From: Gnetum montanum
Taxonomy: Eukaryota > Streptophyta > Gnetopsida > Gnetales > Gnetaceae
Assembly (NCBI GenBank): GCA_015680685.1
Contig: MNCI01000625.1
Location: forward strand, 172,313-236,312
Direction: 5' to 3'
Length of the DNA stretch: 64,000 bases
Notes under the pieces: generated by a model
Told to the model about the DNA's origin: nothing
The model's database searches: none
Seen by the model: only the letters and a program-made list of their open reading frames with translations
Made by a program: the position numbers and the translations under genes
In this document: in pieces, positions 33,847 to 45,344 of the stretch
How positions within the stretch are numbered: position 1 is the stretch's first letter
How the letters are laid out: each line of letters opens with the position of its first letter

Positions 33847-36025
33847 ATGTCTTCTTCTTCTTCTCACAAGAGCAACTCACCACCTAGGGATCATACAAAG
33901 AACAGTCGGCAACCAAAAACACATAATCAAAATCCGCCAGTTCCTCAACAATATAGGGTGGAATATACTCATCCCGATGAGTATATACCTAACTTTACTT
34001 TTATCCTCCATCAAGATGAATAGATGCGCTAGAGGGATCTGCAAGGTAACATCGTGTTACCTCTAGATCGTGCAGTCCCCAACATGCTTCTCTGTGCTCT
34101 GGCACAGATCGACATGACAGAATTATATGCCGAATATGTTGCAGCAGATTTTGACTCAAGGGATTATCATCCTACAATTTTACAATGTATGAGGGACTCA
34201 AGGCAGGAGAGCCAACATACACTATTGAAGGGAAAAGAGGTCCCGCATGTCCTAAGTCAAATTGAAGATGGTGAACCACTTATAACGGGTTCTCTATCAA
34301 AAGATGTTCCCGCTCCTAATGATAGTGAGAAGGTGGGGTATCAGAACCTACACTCCATGATACACAACCTTGGTTTTGATCGCTGTGAACACCAACTATT
34401 CATAGAGGGAATAGCAACTCATGATAAGGACAGACACTTTGATCATCATCACGATCAAGGCCGCAGCCACAGAAGAGAAGGTAGGAAACATCGTCATGGC
34501 AGTGGTTCTCCTTCTTCTTCCCCTTCATCACATCACTCACCCCCTCCTTCCACATCTGGGTGCAACCATCATGAACATAACGGTGAGGATAGAGGTAGGC
34601 AAAATGAGAGACCTCAACGAGAGAGTCGAGAGAGAGGACAAGGGCATGAATGAAGGGAAAGTAGGGAACAACGCAGACATCATAGACGTCATGAAAGAGA
34701 TGATCATGACGAGCCCCTACTTGCCACCTAAAGTATGCTCGACATAACGGAGGCAGTAAGAATCCCAACAAGGCATTTAAAGGATAGTCGAATCAAGCAT
34801 TTAGAAATGAACAATATCCCATGCTTTGAAGGGGGATACAATGCTAATCTGTAGCATCATTTACAGGCATTCCACGATGTCTGTGCCTTGCAAAACATAG
34901 AAAATAATTGGCAGAAACTAAAGTTGTTTCCCAGGACACTCACCAAGGAAGCAGAGAGTTGGTACCGGTCCTTACAATCAGAAACCATTAGGAGGTGGAG
35001 TACGATGCTAGAACTCTTCAACAATAAATATCAAACGTACTCCAGAGTGTCTAATTTGCATAAGCAAATCCAAGGATGGAAGCAAGGTACTCATGAACCC
35101 TTGGATGCTGCCATGGGCTACTACTATGCATTGTTACATCGTTGCCTGGGCCATGGATATGCATAGTGGGATCAACTCCGCCACATCGTAGATGGGCTAA
35201 GGTATGAAACTAGGAGAACCCTTGGGAGTTATGCCCAAGAGAGATTATCAGAACTTAGATCTCATGAGATATATCACTTGTTGGAAAAAGTAGCAAAAGA
35301 AGAAGGGGAACTACGAAAAAGAGAAAGTGCGGAAGAATATAACCGTGATCCTTCCCTTCGGAAGAAGGGAGTGAAATTTTGTGATGAGGAGGATGAGTCA
35401 CAACTCGAAGAGTTGGTGAACAGAAAAACCTTGCCGATTAAAAAACTAACAATAGAAGTATCAGCTAAGGTGGATCAATTATGGGATTCCTTAGACTCCA
35501 AACTTGAAATTGTCCTAAAAATCATAGAGGAGTCTAAGGAGGAACGAAGTAGTGACAAGAACAAGAAAAAGCGAAGAGATTCAAGCCCTGCACATAACAA
35601 GGGTAAGGGAAAAATTACTATCTCTGATGAGGTTGTGGATTCAGACATAGACGATGATGGTGGATGTGAGATCTGCCAATATGACCATCCTAAGGGATGT
35701 TGTCCAATCATTTCACATCTACAGGAGTCTTGGGTGTATGCACTTAATCCAAGACTTAACCAACAGCAGACACCCCGAAGGTTACCTTATCCCCAAGGTA
35801 ACCCAAGGCAGTTCCACCAACCATTAATGTACTATCCAAGTGGAACTCCACCACAACCCATCGGACAGCATCAATAGTGGCAATATGCACAATCATGGGG
35901 AATGCCACCGCCGAACCATCAATACCCTTACTGGCAACCTAATCCTTATGGATATTATGTGCAGTAGTCGGTTTCTCCAAGTGACTCTATGGGTCACACA
36001 ACTCCCCAATGTCACTACCAAGTTT
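33847..36025 (+). pseudogene. E3 gag, running into the sequence gap
   Basis: ATG at 33847 starts MSSSSSSHKSN. The same frame holds to the gap with stops at 34021, 34030, 34651, about 34850, 35164, 35875 and 35965, mostly TAG where CAG fits. Blocks in order: HPDEYIPNFTFILH, a His/Arg/Ser-rich region (34430-34700), the gag core LFPRTLTKEAESWYRSLQS with GTHEPLDAAMGYYYALLHR (34925-35140), a lysine/glutamate-rich helix, a zinc-knuckle-like CEICQYDHPKGCCP (35667-35708) and a P/Q/Y-rich tail. Every block has a counterpart in E2 gag. Confidence 0.9.
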
Positions 36026-36985
36026 NNNNNNNNNNNNNNNNNNNNNNNNNNNNNNNNNNNNNNNNNNNNNNNNNNNNNNNNNNNNNNNNNNNNNNNNNNN
36101 NNNNNNNNNNNNNNNNNNNNNNNNNNNNNNNNNNNNNNNNNNNNNNNNNNNNNNNNNNNNNNNNNNNNNNNNNNNNNNNNNNNNNNNNNNNNNNNNNNNN
36201 NNNNNNNNNNNNNNNNNNNNNNNNNNNNNNNNNNNNNNNNNNNNNNNNNNNNNNNNNNNNNNNNNNNNNNNNNNNNNNNNNNNNNNNNNNNNNNNNNNNN
36301 NNNNNNNNNNNNNNNNNNNNNNNNNNNNNNNNNNNNNNNNNNNNNNNNNNNNNNNNNNNNNNNNNNNNNNNNNNNNNNNNNNNNNNNNNNNNNNNNNNNN
36401 NNNNNNNNNNNNNNNNNNNNNNNNNNNNNNNNNNNNNNNNNNNNNNNNNNNNNNNNNNNNNNNNNNNNNNNNNNNNNNNNNNNNNNNNNNNNNNNNNNNN
36501 NNNNNNNNNNNNNNNNNNNNNNNNNNNNNNNNNNNNNNNNNNNNNNNNNNNNNNNNNNNNNNNNNNNNNNNNNNNNNNNNNNNNNNNNNNNNNNNNNNNN
36601 NNNNNNNNNNNNNNNNNNNNNNNNNNNNNNNNNNNNNNNNNNNNNNNNNNNNNNNNNNNNNNNNNNNNNNNNNNNNNNNNNNNNNNNNNNNNNNNNNNNN
36701 NNNNNNNNNNNNNNNNNNNNNNNNNNNNNNNNNNNNNNNNNNNNNNNNNNNNNNNNNNNNNNNNNNNNNNNNNNNNNNNNNNNNNNNNNNNNNNNNNNNN
36801 NNNNNNNNNNNNNNNNNNNNNNNNNNNNNNNNNNNNNNNNNNNNNNNNNNNNNNNNNNNNNNNNNNNNNNNNNNNNNNNNNNNNNNNNNNNNNNNNNNNN
36901 NNNNNNNNNNNNNNNNNNNNNNNNNNNNNNNNNNNNNNNNNNNNNNNNNNNNNNNNNNNNNNNNNNNNNNNNNNNNNNNNNNNNN
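36026..36985. other. Assembly gap, 960 N
   Basis: Run of 960 unknown bases. Any ORF reported across it is an artefact of reading N as open. Confidence 0.99.
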
Positions 36986-39058
36986 CTAATCATTTGGGGC
37001 CCTTAGTTCTTTTTAGTTTTTGTTTTACATATTTTTGTTTTCCATGTTTTTGTTTTACACATTTTTTTCCATGTATTTGTTTTACACGTATTTGTTTTAC
37101 ACATATTTGTTTTACACGTTTTTGTCTTACACATTTTTTTTTTACAAATTTCTTTAACTTTTCTTATTTTTGCTTTACAATTTTCTTTAACTTTTCTAGT
37201 TTTTGTTTTACACATTTCTTTAACTCTTCTTGTTTTTTTTTTTTCAACATTGTTATACTTTTCCATTTTTTGTATGTGTTTGTGTGTGTGTTCTCCACCT
37301 TGTAAGTTTGTCACCAATAAGTGTTCTTCACGATGGTATGAACTGTTTTCCTATTGATTGCTAATGTTTGGATTTTACCTTTAAGTCATGATGTTGATAC
37401 TAAGGTATGTTTCTTTTGATATGGCAGACAATGAGTTCACTTCATCCATCCATCCACCAGTTTCTATGGTCTCTCTCAGCTTGGAAATGTATAGTCTCTT
37501 TCTAAATAAGAACTTTAACGAATCGAAGACTAGGCATTTCTCAAACTAAGGAAGGACTCAAGGATTGAAAAGGGTGTGACTTCAAGGGAACTTGATGCAT
37601 TTGTGTTGGCCATTCTCTTAGGTGCTTGGATGTTTTCTTCTTGATTTTTCTTGCCGCTTCGACATTACCCAATTATTAGAAGCTGAGCAAATAAAAATAA
37701 GAAGTCTTTGCATGGTGTGGTTCTCACGCATAAAAACACAAAACACAAAAATAAAAAAAATAAAAAAGAAAGAAAAAAAAGAGTAAGAATTCAAAGCACA
37801 CCCCTTAGACAAAATAATCCCTTGGGCTACAAGCACTGGTTATGGAACTCAAAATAAAAATGTTCCCTCTAACTAAGGCCCTTCTCGCTTTCCATTCTCT
37901 CCTCATTTGTTTTGTCGGAATGGTGGTGGCTCTTGGAGAAGGCATTCTTGTTACTTCAAGGGGATGGATTGATCGAATGCATTGATGCGAAGTCACTGGA
38001 TGTGGTTGGTTTGAGGCCAAACTTGGAACGGGATTTGCTAAGTCACATTAATCATGACATCCACAAGAGGCTGTACACCACCTTGTTCTTGGGATTCCAT
38101 TCCATTCTCTTCTCTCCATCCTTCTCTCCATTGTTCACCTCATTACCGGTTGTATCATTAGTGTATATTTTGGTTGACGCATTGTTTTCTTTTTGGTACA
38201 TTCTCACGGTTAAGACTTTAACTCTTGTTTCAAATGACATTCCCAGAGCCTACGAACTCTTTGAATGTGGGTTTGTCAGGGCATTAAGAGCATGAACCTG
38301 CTTTGGGGAGGACCCACTGACATTCCTATTTGGTGCACCAGTTAATTTATTTCCCTTAAACATTTTTGCAATCTATTTTATTTTGTTCATTTTCATCTTG
38401 ACATCCATTTCATTGATGTTATAGTTGTCTCTTTCTCTCTATCTTTCTTACTCCTTTTTTTTCTCCATTCTAATGCTACCAGAGGTTCGCAATTAGTCAT
38501 GGGGATACGGGGCATGATTTTTCGATTTTCTCCTAGCCTCGATTTTTTTCCTAACCCCTACACCTTCGGTAGTCATCAATATTATATTTCTAGATCCGTA
38601 TCAGCCATACCACAACCTAGCCAATTGGACCTTTCAGTGCAACAAGGTATCAGTTACATGATGATTCATTTACCCTTGTTAATACAAAAATTGTGTTGTG
38701 TGTGCAGATGGCAATCATATGACAACAAAGGGGATCTGGAAGGAATGCTTGGAATGGAGCAACGCTGAAGCAGCTATGCAAGGAGCAAGATCGATGTTGT
38801 GCTTACTTATGGACAACGAAAGGCGTAATCTTGGCGTTGGCAGCAACAACACTTCTTTCTCTCTCTCTTTCTTAGCTGCTAACTAAGGCCTGATGTCAAT
38901 GTAATAAGGTGTTCACTCTTGTTGTCATGAACACCAGTTTTGTTGAGTCTTGTAATGATGATCCGTTCACATGTCATCCCATTAGATCCATTTAAGTCAA
39001 TAATCCCATACCTTCCAGATATTATTGTAAGGAACTCGAGGACGAGTTTTCATTTAGT
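36986..39058 (+). other. E3 3' internal region, no pol recognised
   Basis: Begins with a TTTTTGTTTTACACA-type tandem stretch (37010-37240). At about 37350 TTGCTAATG is followed by CAG at 37428 and ATGAG at 37431, which resembles an intron end before a 3' ORF. Frames beyond (37912-38295 with 127 codons, 38499-38768) have no recognised domain and may be a decayed env-like or extra ORF. GAACTCGAGGACGAG at 39032-39046 is the conserved end of plant Ty3 internal regions. Confidence 0.5.
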
Positions 39059-39068
39059 CATGGGGGTA
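39059..39068 (+). promoter_or_regulatory. E3 polypurine tract
   Basis: CATGGGGGTA directly precedes the 3' LTR start; the G-run is the expected plus-strand primer site. Confidence 0.6.
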
Positions 39069-39892
39069 TGATGGGACGCGATATCGCATGGGCCGCGATA
39101 TTGCATCCCTCGTGATATCACATATGTGATATCACGTCTTCCCCTGCGATAGTGCACCGTCATATCTATAAATAAGAGGCGGCTCTCCCTTGTTTTCCTA
39201 ATCTAGGCCTAGACCGTAGTGAAACTCTGGCAATTTTTCCACTCCAGAGATAGACTAATTTCCATGTGCCCACAGTAGGAGTCTTAAAGTGAACGGATCT
39301 TTATTCGAGCAAACATTGTACCTGAACACAAGTTTGTGTACGACAATAAAGACGAGCTTCTTGGATAAACCTTGCAGTGCATGGAATAGGCTAATTAGGA
39401 TTTTCTTTACTGTTATTTATTACTTGTCATTTACATGCTTTATTAGAAATTAAATCTCTCTCACCCTTCTCTCCTAGTTAAGTGCCTCAGTACGACCACT
39501 TTGAGCACGTGCGTTACGCGTGGTGATCCCAGCAACAACTAGCATTTGGTAGCCACGGTTGCATTGGTTTAGGGTGTGTACGGTAAGTGGGAACGGATGC
39601 TGACACTAGGTTAATTTAGACTTAGTTCATTAGTTAAAGTTAGAAATTAGTCTCTTCACCCCTCAACTCAATAGCATAGGAGATAAAACACAAAAATATA
39701 TAAAAATCATATACCTTGGACTTACTTAACCATACATCGTGACAAATACAAATAAGTCTTGGAAGACAATGAATAATTAACCTTAAGTGTTCCATGAGGC
39801 ATGTACGCACTTAGTCTGCGGAGTTCGATTGAATCGCGCGTGTTATGCTCATATTCGTATGGTTGAGTGTAGGGGTACCTCGCCACTCATCA
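39069..39892 (+). mobile_element. E3 3' LTR
   Basis: Partner of 32832-33704. TATAAATA at 39167-39174; R-region pair ATCTTTATT (39297-39305) and AATAAAGA (39345-39352). It ends CGCCACTCATCA and is followed by the target copy AGTAG. Confidence 0.93.
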
Positions 39893-40082
39893 AGTAGTGA
39901 TATCTAAACCAAAACTACTTGACTATGTGTACTTATAATTTAAGTAAAAGACAATGGTACCCCTTAGAATTAATCTTTTAATGAAGAAAATTGAAAGCTA
40001 AATGCTTTTACTAAGTAACCTTTGTTTTACAAAGCCTTTAGCCTAGTATATCCATGTTACTAAGTGAAATTTTTTACTTACA

Positions 40083-40236
40083 TCCATTAAGACCCCTTAT
40101 TTATATGCGACCTAGTAGAATTCCTTTTAGTTTCAAAATTCCTTTTACAAAATACCAGCTAGTAGAATCGAACTTTTAACTTAGGATTACCAAGTAAAAA
40201 CTCTTACCACTAAATTAATACCTCATTGTTACCTTT
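40083..40236 (-). repeat. tRNA-derived SINE copy 2
   Basis: Minus strand: CAATGAGGTATTAATTTAG then TGGTAAGAG (A box) and AAAAGTTCGATTCTAC (B box). The tail TCTTAATGGATGTAAGTAAA matches TCTCAATGGACATAAGTAAA of copy 4 at 50 kb, so head, B box and tail recur together. Confidence 0.65.
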
Positions 40237-40239
40237 TTT

Positions 40240-41604
40240 TTAATTTATGATATGTTGCGAGTTTTTATTTTTTTGTTAATAAAAAGGTAGATACAACCAA
40301 CATGATCATTAAAATAAGTATAAAGGAATATAGCACTACCTAGATTATGGTTTTTTGGGTTGGGGAAAAGGGTTGAATCCAATAAATAATATTTAAAATA
40401 ATAATAAAAATTATAGAATATCACATGCTTAACACTAAATACAAAACACAAAAAATGACATGGAATGACAAAAAATTATAATTTTAAGGATAGCTATGAG
40501 GTGTACAACTTTACAATACCATTTTAAAAACTTGGTTTCTTCATTGGATTTGATTTTTCTTTAAAAAATTTGATTTTTTTTCTCTTTTACTTTTCTTTAA
40601 TGGATTTAATTCCTCTAGAATTCTCATATGGGGGATTCTAATGTACTCCCAACTTCTTTTATTGATGGTGACATTTTTGTTTTCTCTTCTGATGTGGAAA
40701 TTTCTATTGCTTATCATAATGCAAATTTATAAAGTTGTGAGCAAAAATATTTTATGCTTTGTTTTAATAATGTTAATGCAACTTATCTTTGGATCACATT
40801 CAATTGAATCATACTATTGATTATTATCTACTAATTGCTTTCTTTCAAATTAACCCTATGTGCTTAGGGCATTACATCAATGATGTTTTCAACTTTCTTC
40901 AAAAATATGTTGAGGCTTTGTAGCCGTCCAACAAATCCTTTGTGATTTCTTGGATGTAATAAAAATTTCCAGTTTCTAGTTTCCACTCATCTTACATCAT
41001 AATATGTGTTCATTCAAATTTTGGATTACCTACCTCACAATCAAGGTTTCACTTCATTGTTAAATGATGTGATTCAAAAGCATGATATTTAGGTCATTTA
41101 TATTAGGTATCATTCTCATTTAGCTAGTTAATGTTTCAATGGTGTAACATGCCTTAAAGATACATTCATTTATACATATGCATGCAATGTTGATCATATA
41201 TAAGTGGACTCCAAATTTTGATGTTGAATCTAAAGAATATTTTAAAATTTCATATTTTGTTAGTTATTTAATTTTTTATTGATTTTTTTATAAAGTTGAG
41301 CAAGAGATAGTTTTCTTAGTCTTATTAAGCATATGGAATCTATTTCTACATCATTTGGCTCTTAGAGGCATTTTTTTTATTGAAATCATTCTTCTTAATG
41401 GTAAAGAAAATTGGTATTAAATAGACAAAAAAACTAATAATAATATTTCTAATTCTTCCAACTTTTCCCATTATAAACTACGTTTGTTTATTGCTTATCA
41501 TTTTTTACTCTAGAAAAAAGATGATAAGTAAAAGAAAAATCACGTTGAACTTGAGGATAAGAAAAAGAACAATATGAATTTGAAGATATAAAAAATCAAA
41601 TTAC
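40240..41604. other. AT-rich region, no confident gene
   Basis: Around 40625-41160 the plus strand shows patchy codon-like stretches (for example LGHYINDVFNFLQKYVEA near 40860-40920) broken by stops. This may be a very old pseudogene; no family is recognised. Confidence 0.3.
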
Positions 41605-41609
41605 ATGAT

Positions 41610-42656
41610 TGATGAGCGGCAAGGTACCCCTATGCTCAACCATACGAATATAAGCGTTTCATGCACGATCCGGTCGAATTCCAAGGACCAAGTGCCTATG
41701 CGCTTTTGTGGAACAAGGATGGGTTGGTTGATCATTGTCTTCCCAAACTTACTTGTATGTCACGATTGTATGGTTAAGTAAGCTTTAGGCATATGATTTT
41801 TATAGCTTTTATGTCCTGCTGCTAATAAGGGAGGAGAGAGAGATAACTAAGTTACTAATTTAACTTAACTACTGCTTAACTAGGCTTTAAACTAATCCTA
41901 AGATCAGTATCTGTTCTCACTTACTATACACATCCTGAACCAGCACAACACTACTGAGATTACCAAACGCTAATCGTTACTGGGTTACCAAGTGTTACAC
42001 GCATGCTCGAAGTGATCTGTGTGTGCTAATAATAGAAATGTAAAGTGCATAAAATAAAATAAAATAATAAAATAAAATAAATGCAGAAGAAAATAAAATA
42101 AAGGAAATGAGTAAGAAAACAAATCTCAAGTGTTACAAGGATGAATTCAAGAGCTCGTCTTTATTGTTGTACACAAGGTGTTCTCAGGTACACAATGCTC
42201 GAATAAAGATCTGTCCACACTTAGACCTCCTGCTGCAGGCACTTGGCTAGAGTTTCCTACTTGACTCCTAAAAGACTTCCTCCTCTGAATTCTTTTTCTA
42301 AATTCTTCTTCTTCTTGACTTCCCCCTATTGTGTGCCTAGGCACTGTATTTATAGGCTTGGGAGCAACTACTCTAATAATTACAAAAACTGCCACTCTAA
42401 TTTTAGAGAAACTGCCCCTCTAATTTTAGAGAGAAACTGCCACTCTAATTTTAAAGAAACTACCACTCTAATTTTAGAGAAATTGCCCCTCTAATAATAA
42501 CCACTCTAATAATTAAAGTAACTGCTCTAATAATAACCACTCTAATAATTAGAGTAACTGCCTTAATAATAACCACTCTAATTATTAGAGTAACCGCCCT
42601 AATAATTACCACTCTAATTATTAGAGTAACCGCCCTAATAATTACCACTCTCATCA
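41610..42656 (-). mobile_element. Solo LTR of the E2/E3 family with perfect TSD
   Basis: Plus-orientation start TGATGAGCGGCAAGGTACCC, end CTCTCATCA. The flanks are ATGAT at 41605-41609 and 42657-42661. TATAAATA (minus) is at 42347-42354. R-region pair TCTTTATT (42158-42165) and AATAAAGA (42202-42209). With no internal region and an intact target duplication, it arose by recombination between two LTRs. Confidence 0.95.
42370..42656 (-). repeat. U3 tandem repeats of the solo LTR
   Basis: Two arrays: about five units of ACTCTAATTTTAGAGAAACT (about 22 bp) at 42370-42490, then about four units around CTCTAATAATTAGAGTAAC (36-37 bp) to 42650. TAATTATTAGAG-type words make many small inverted repeats. 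A minus-strand open frame here is only a translation of the repeat. Confidence 0.88.
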
Positions 42657-43004
42657 ATGATCAAATGCTAATAAAGATACCAAAGAAGACAAAAGCTTTT
42701 GTACATATTTTTTTTCTTAGAGAAAGTATTGATTACTTTAAATAATTGGCCTATAGCGAAATTTTTTTCTTATTTAACAATCATAGTGTTAAGTCAATGA
42801 TTAAGACTTATGTTAAGAAGTAGGCTAATGCTAATGGGAAAGAATTTGGGGAGCAATATTGAATTATAGATTTCTAATTGAACTATAATAGGTCTTGAGG
42901 GTAAATGTCTAAATGTTCTTAGAGAAATGTTTGGTTTTTAATACCCCTAGTTACATAATGAGTTAACCACTTACCAATTAAAATTATGTGGTGTTGCAAC
43001 CTTA

Positions 43005-43146
43005 AAACAATTTTAATCTAAGCACATTCCAAGAGACAGTTGAATTAGAATTTTATAACTTAGCATTTTCCACGAGCATTAAACCCATAACTTAGAGCTT
43101 TCAAATCAAGAGTCTTATTACTGAGCTAACACCTCATTGTTTACCA
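43005..43146 (-). repeat. tRNA-derived SINE copy 3
   Basis: Minus strand CAATGAGGTGTTAGCTCAG, TAAGACTCTTGATTTGAAAG and GCTAAGTTATAAAATTCTAA closely parallel copy 1 at 31303-31420 from head to tail. Confidence 0.65.
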
Positions 43147-43449
43147 ATTAACATTATGATTAAACACCATTATGTTTTATTTTATGTGAAAGTGTGATAT
43201 TGGTTGTACCACCAAAAAATATACATAGTTAAAAGCAAAGACTTACTTATAGATTTCTGAATAGCTAAGAGGTCATTACCAACCTTGTCCAACAGAGTTT
43301 TCTATCATGGCAAAATAATTTTATCATGGCAAAATAATTTTATTATTGTAACTGTGAGGGAAAGCTCTCTTGGTCACTTTTTTTTTTTTTGACTTTACCA
43401 TGGTAAATAAATAATTATCATCATATCATTTGGATAAGAGATGAACTCT

Positions 43450-43799
43450 TTCATCTCTTTGTAACCTGTAGAGTCTCCGTATAAGAATAGCTCCCCAAAT
43501 TGGTTTCTTCTTTCGCGAAGGATGCTTCCTAGAGTTTCATCCCAGTGTTCTTAGTTTTCCATATTTAATGTGGTTATTAATGAAACTTCTTTTCGGAGTC
43601 CGTAGTTTTCCATGTTTAATCCGAATTTAATGTGGTTATTAATAAAACCTTTTTTGGGCGGCTAAATCCCAAACAGGTAAAGCTAAGGCGGCTTCCTTGT
43701 TTTCTTTTCGAGCTGGTCTGAAACCTATATCTGTGTTTCTCTTTTCTGCACAAAGTCCCTTCCCAGTCCTCTGCTTTCCTCGGTTTCACGCTTGCTCAG
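43450..43799 (+). promoter_or_regulatory. Promoter and 5' UTR region of the Aly/REF gene
   Basis: Contains a direct duplication: AGTTTTCCATATTTAATGTG through GGTTATTAATGAAAC (43553-43589) and a second copy at 43604-43648 with an internal insertion. No unambiguous TATA box. C/T-rich sequence near 43690-43800 resembles a plant 5' UTR. Confidence 0.4.
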
Positions 43800-44094
43800 G
43801 TAACCCTTGTTTCTATTTTAGGTTCTCAAATTTCTATTCGTTTGTGTTTCTGTGTTTAGATTTCCTAGGGTTTGAGATATTATTGAAACTAGGTTTTTAT
43901 CTGGTTCGTTGAATCCGTTTTGATCCGACAAGCCCTCGGTTTTAATATGAGTGAGAAAGCATTTGCATTGCAAAGCCTGTGATGTCTGGTTTAGCGAGAA
44001 GAAAAGATCTGATTCATTGTTGAAAAGCCCTAGGTTGGGGTTTTTGATCATAAAATTTTTGGATTTGCTTACGGTATTGCGATTTGCGATACAG
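43800..44094 (+). other. Probable 5' UTR intron of the Aly/REF gene
   Basis: GCTCAG then GTAACCC at the left and TGCGATACAG then GATTTATTG at the right give a plausible GT-AG intron ending 28 bases before the start codon. It is T-rich, as plant leader introns are. Transcript reads would settle it. Confidence 0.45.
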
Positions 44095-44122
44095 GATTTA
44101 TTGAGTTCATCCGAGAATCAAG

Positions 44123-45344
44123 ATGTCGAGTGCTCTTGATATGTCCTTGGATGATCTGATTAAGAAAAACAAGAAGAGCGGCGGAGGTCGTGGCAGAGGC
44201 AGAAATGGTGGTGCAGGAACAGAGGCGGCCGCTAAAGGCCTAGGGCCGATCCGCAAAGGTTTCAAGCGATCATCCAACACCGTAACTCCGTATTCAAGAG
44301 TAAGAAAACAACGTAATTTTTTTTCATGTTTATTAGTTGTTTTCGAGGGCATGTTGTCCTTTATTGCGTGGATGAAAATCATGGTAGTGTAGTGGTAATT
44401 AAAGGTTTCCACGCTATTTTTTCTGTAAATTAATCGGAAAATGGGTTTTTGGCAGCCAATTTCCCAGGCACCGGATTCCACATGGCAGCATGATAAATTC
44501 GATGCTGAGATGATGGATGCATTAGCACCTTCACGACTTCTTAAAATTGAAACAGGCACAAAAGTTGCTATTTCCAACTTGGATTATGGTGTTTCCAACG
44601 ACGATGTCAAGGTATCTTGCTGCTATAATTTGCCGTCGTGCTTTCATCTTTCAAAAGAGAGAAGATAGTAGTATTTTACTTGATTGTTGAGTTAACTGTT
44701 AGTCTTTTGATTTAATTTTTCAGGAGCTTTTTTCAGAAGTAGGCGATCTAAAACGTCATTCCATTCACTATGATAGGAGTGGAAGGTCAAAGGTATCATA
44801 GAACGACACAAGTTAGGTTATAAAACATAAACACTTTTAAAAGTTATTTAGTTCTGTTATTTAATACGCTCTTTTCCTCCTTCAGGGCACAGGGGAAGTT
44901 GTTTTTGCCAGGAGAGCTCATGCTGAAGCAGCGGTGCGACGATATAATAACGTTCAGCTTGATGGCAAGCCACTGAAACTGGAAATCATCGGGACAAACC
45001 TTACTGTTCCTGCCCCAACAATTCCACATAGCAGAGTTAGGGCAGTCAGACCTGCAGTTCAGTCTGTCAATGGGTAACTTCCAAGACCTTATTAAATTCG
45101 CAAAATGTGCTTTATGTTCTGGATAATGCAGCAGTTTTATGAATTTCTTCCTTGATGCACTGCTAAAATCTTACAAGCTGAACACAAATGCAGGGGTGGC
45201 TCTAGAGGATTGGCAAAAAGAGGTCCCCGAGGTCGGGGTGGAAGAGGATCAGGACGAAAGGGGAAACGCAATGAAACAAAGAGCGCAGCAGATCTTGATG
45301 CTGAATTGGAGAATTACCATGCCGAGGCTATGCAGACCAACTGA
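44123..45344 (+). CDS. Aly/REF mRNA export adaptor (THO4-type), five exons
   Basis: Coding exons are 44123-44299, 44456-44611, 44724-44792, 44886-45073 and 45194-45344. All introns are GT-AG and together the exons give 741 bp, 246 residues. LDMSLDDLIKKNKK at residues 5-18 is the N-terminal UAP56-binding motif. An RGRGR stretch follows. One RRM runs from about 94 to 173, with RNP2 VAISNL and RNP1 GTGEVVFA. The C terminus is RG-rich and ends DLDAELENYHAEAMQTN, the second UAP56-binding type motif. The family joins the TREX complex in the nucleus and passes spliced mRNA to the export receptor. Length fits the usual 240-290. The exon 2 start could instead be 44468 (next AG), removing PISQ. No stop or frameshift: this is the only intact gene seen here. 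Confidence 0.95.

Larger units (their letters stand above)
32832..39892 (+). mobile_element. E3: Ty3-type LTR retrotransposon related to E2
   Basis: The LTRs (32832-33704 and 39069-39892) are flanked by a perfect AGTAG duplication (32827-32831 and 39893-39897). A tRNA-Asp-type primer site and a gag frame follow the 5' LTR. A 960-N gap begins inside the gag tail. No protease, RT or integrase is visible on either side. If the gap length is real, a 3-4 kb pol could not fit and E3 was non-autonomous, probably mobilised by relatives such as E2. If the gap is arbitrary, pol may simply be unsequenced. Confidence 0.92.

Noticed and set aside
35840-37305. Very long open frames of 326-438 codons on both strands
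   Set aside because: They are open only because they cross the 960-N gap; the real residues at their ends belong to E3 gag tail or 3' non-coding sequence.
37003-37317. Minus-strand lysine- and cysteine-rich ORF (KTKTCKTN repeats)
   Set aside because: It is the translation of a TTTTTGTTTTACACA-type simple repeat in the E3 3' region.
42460-42657. Minus-strand ORF made of VVIIRAVTLIIR repeats
   Set aside because: It is the U3 tandem repeat of a solo LTR, with period divisible by three; there is no sign of protein-level selection.
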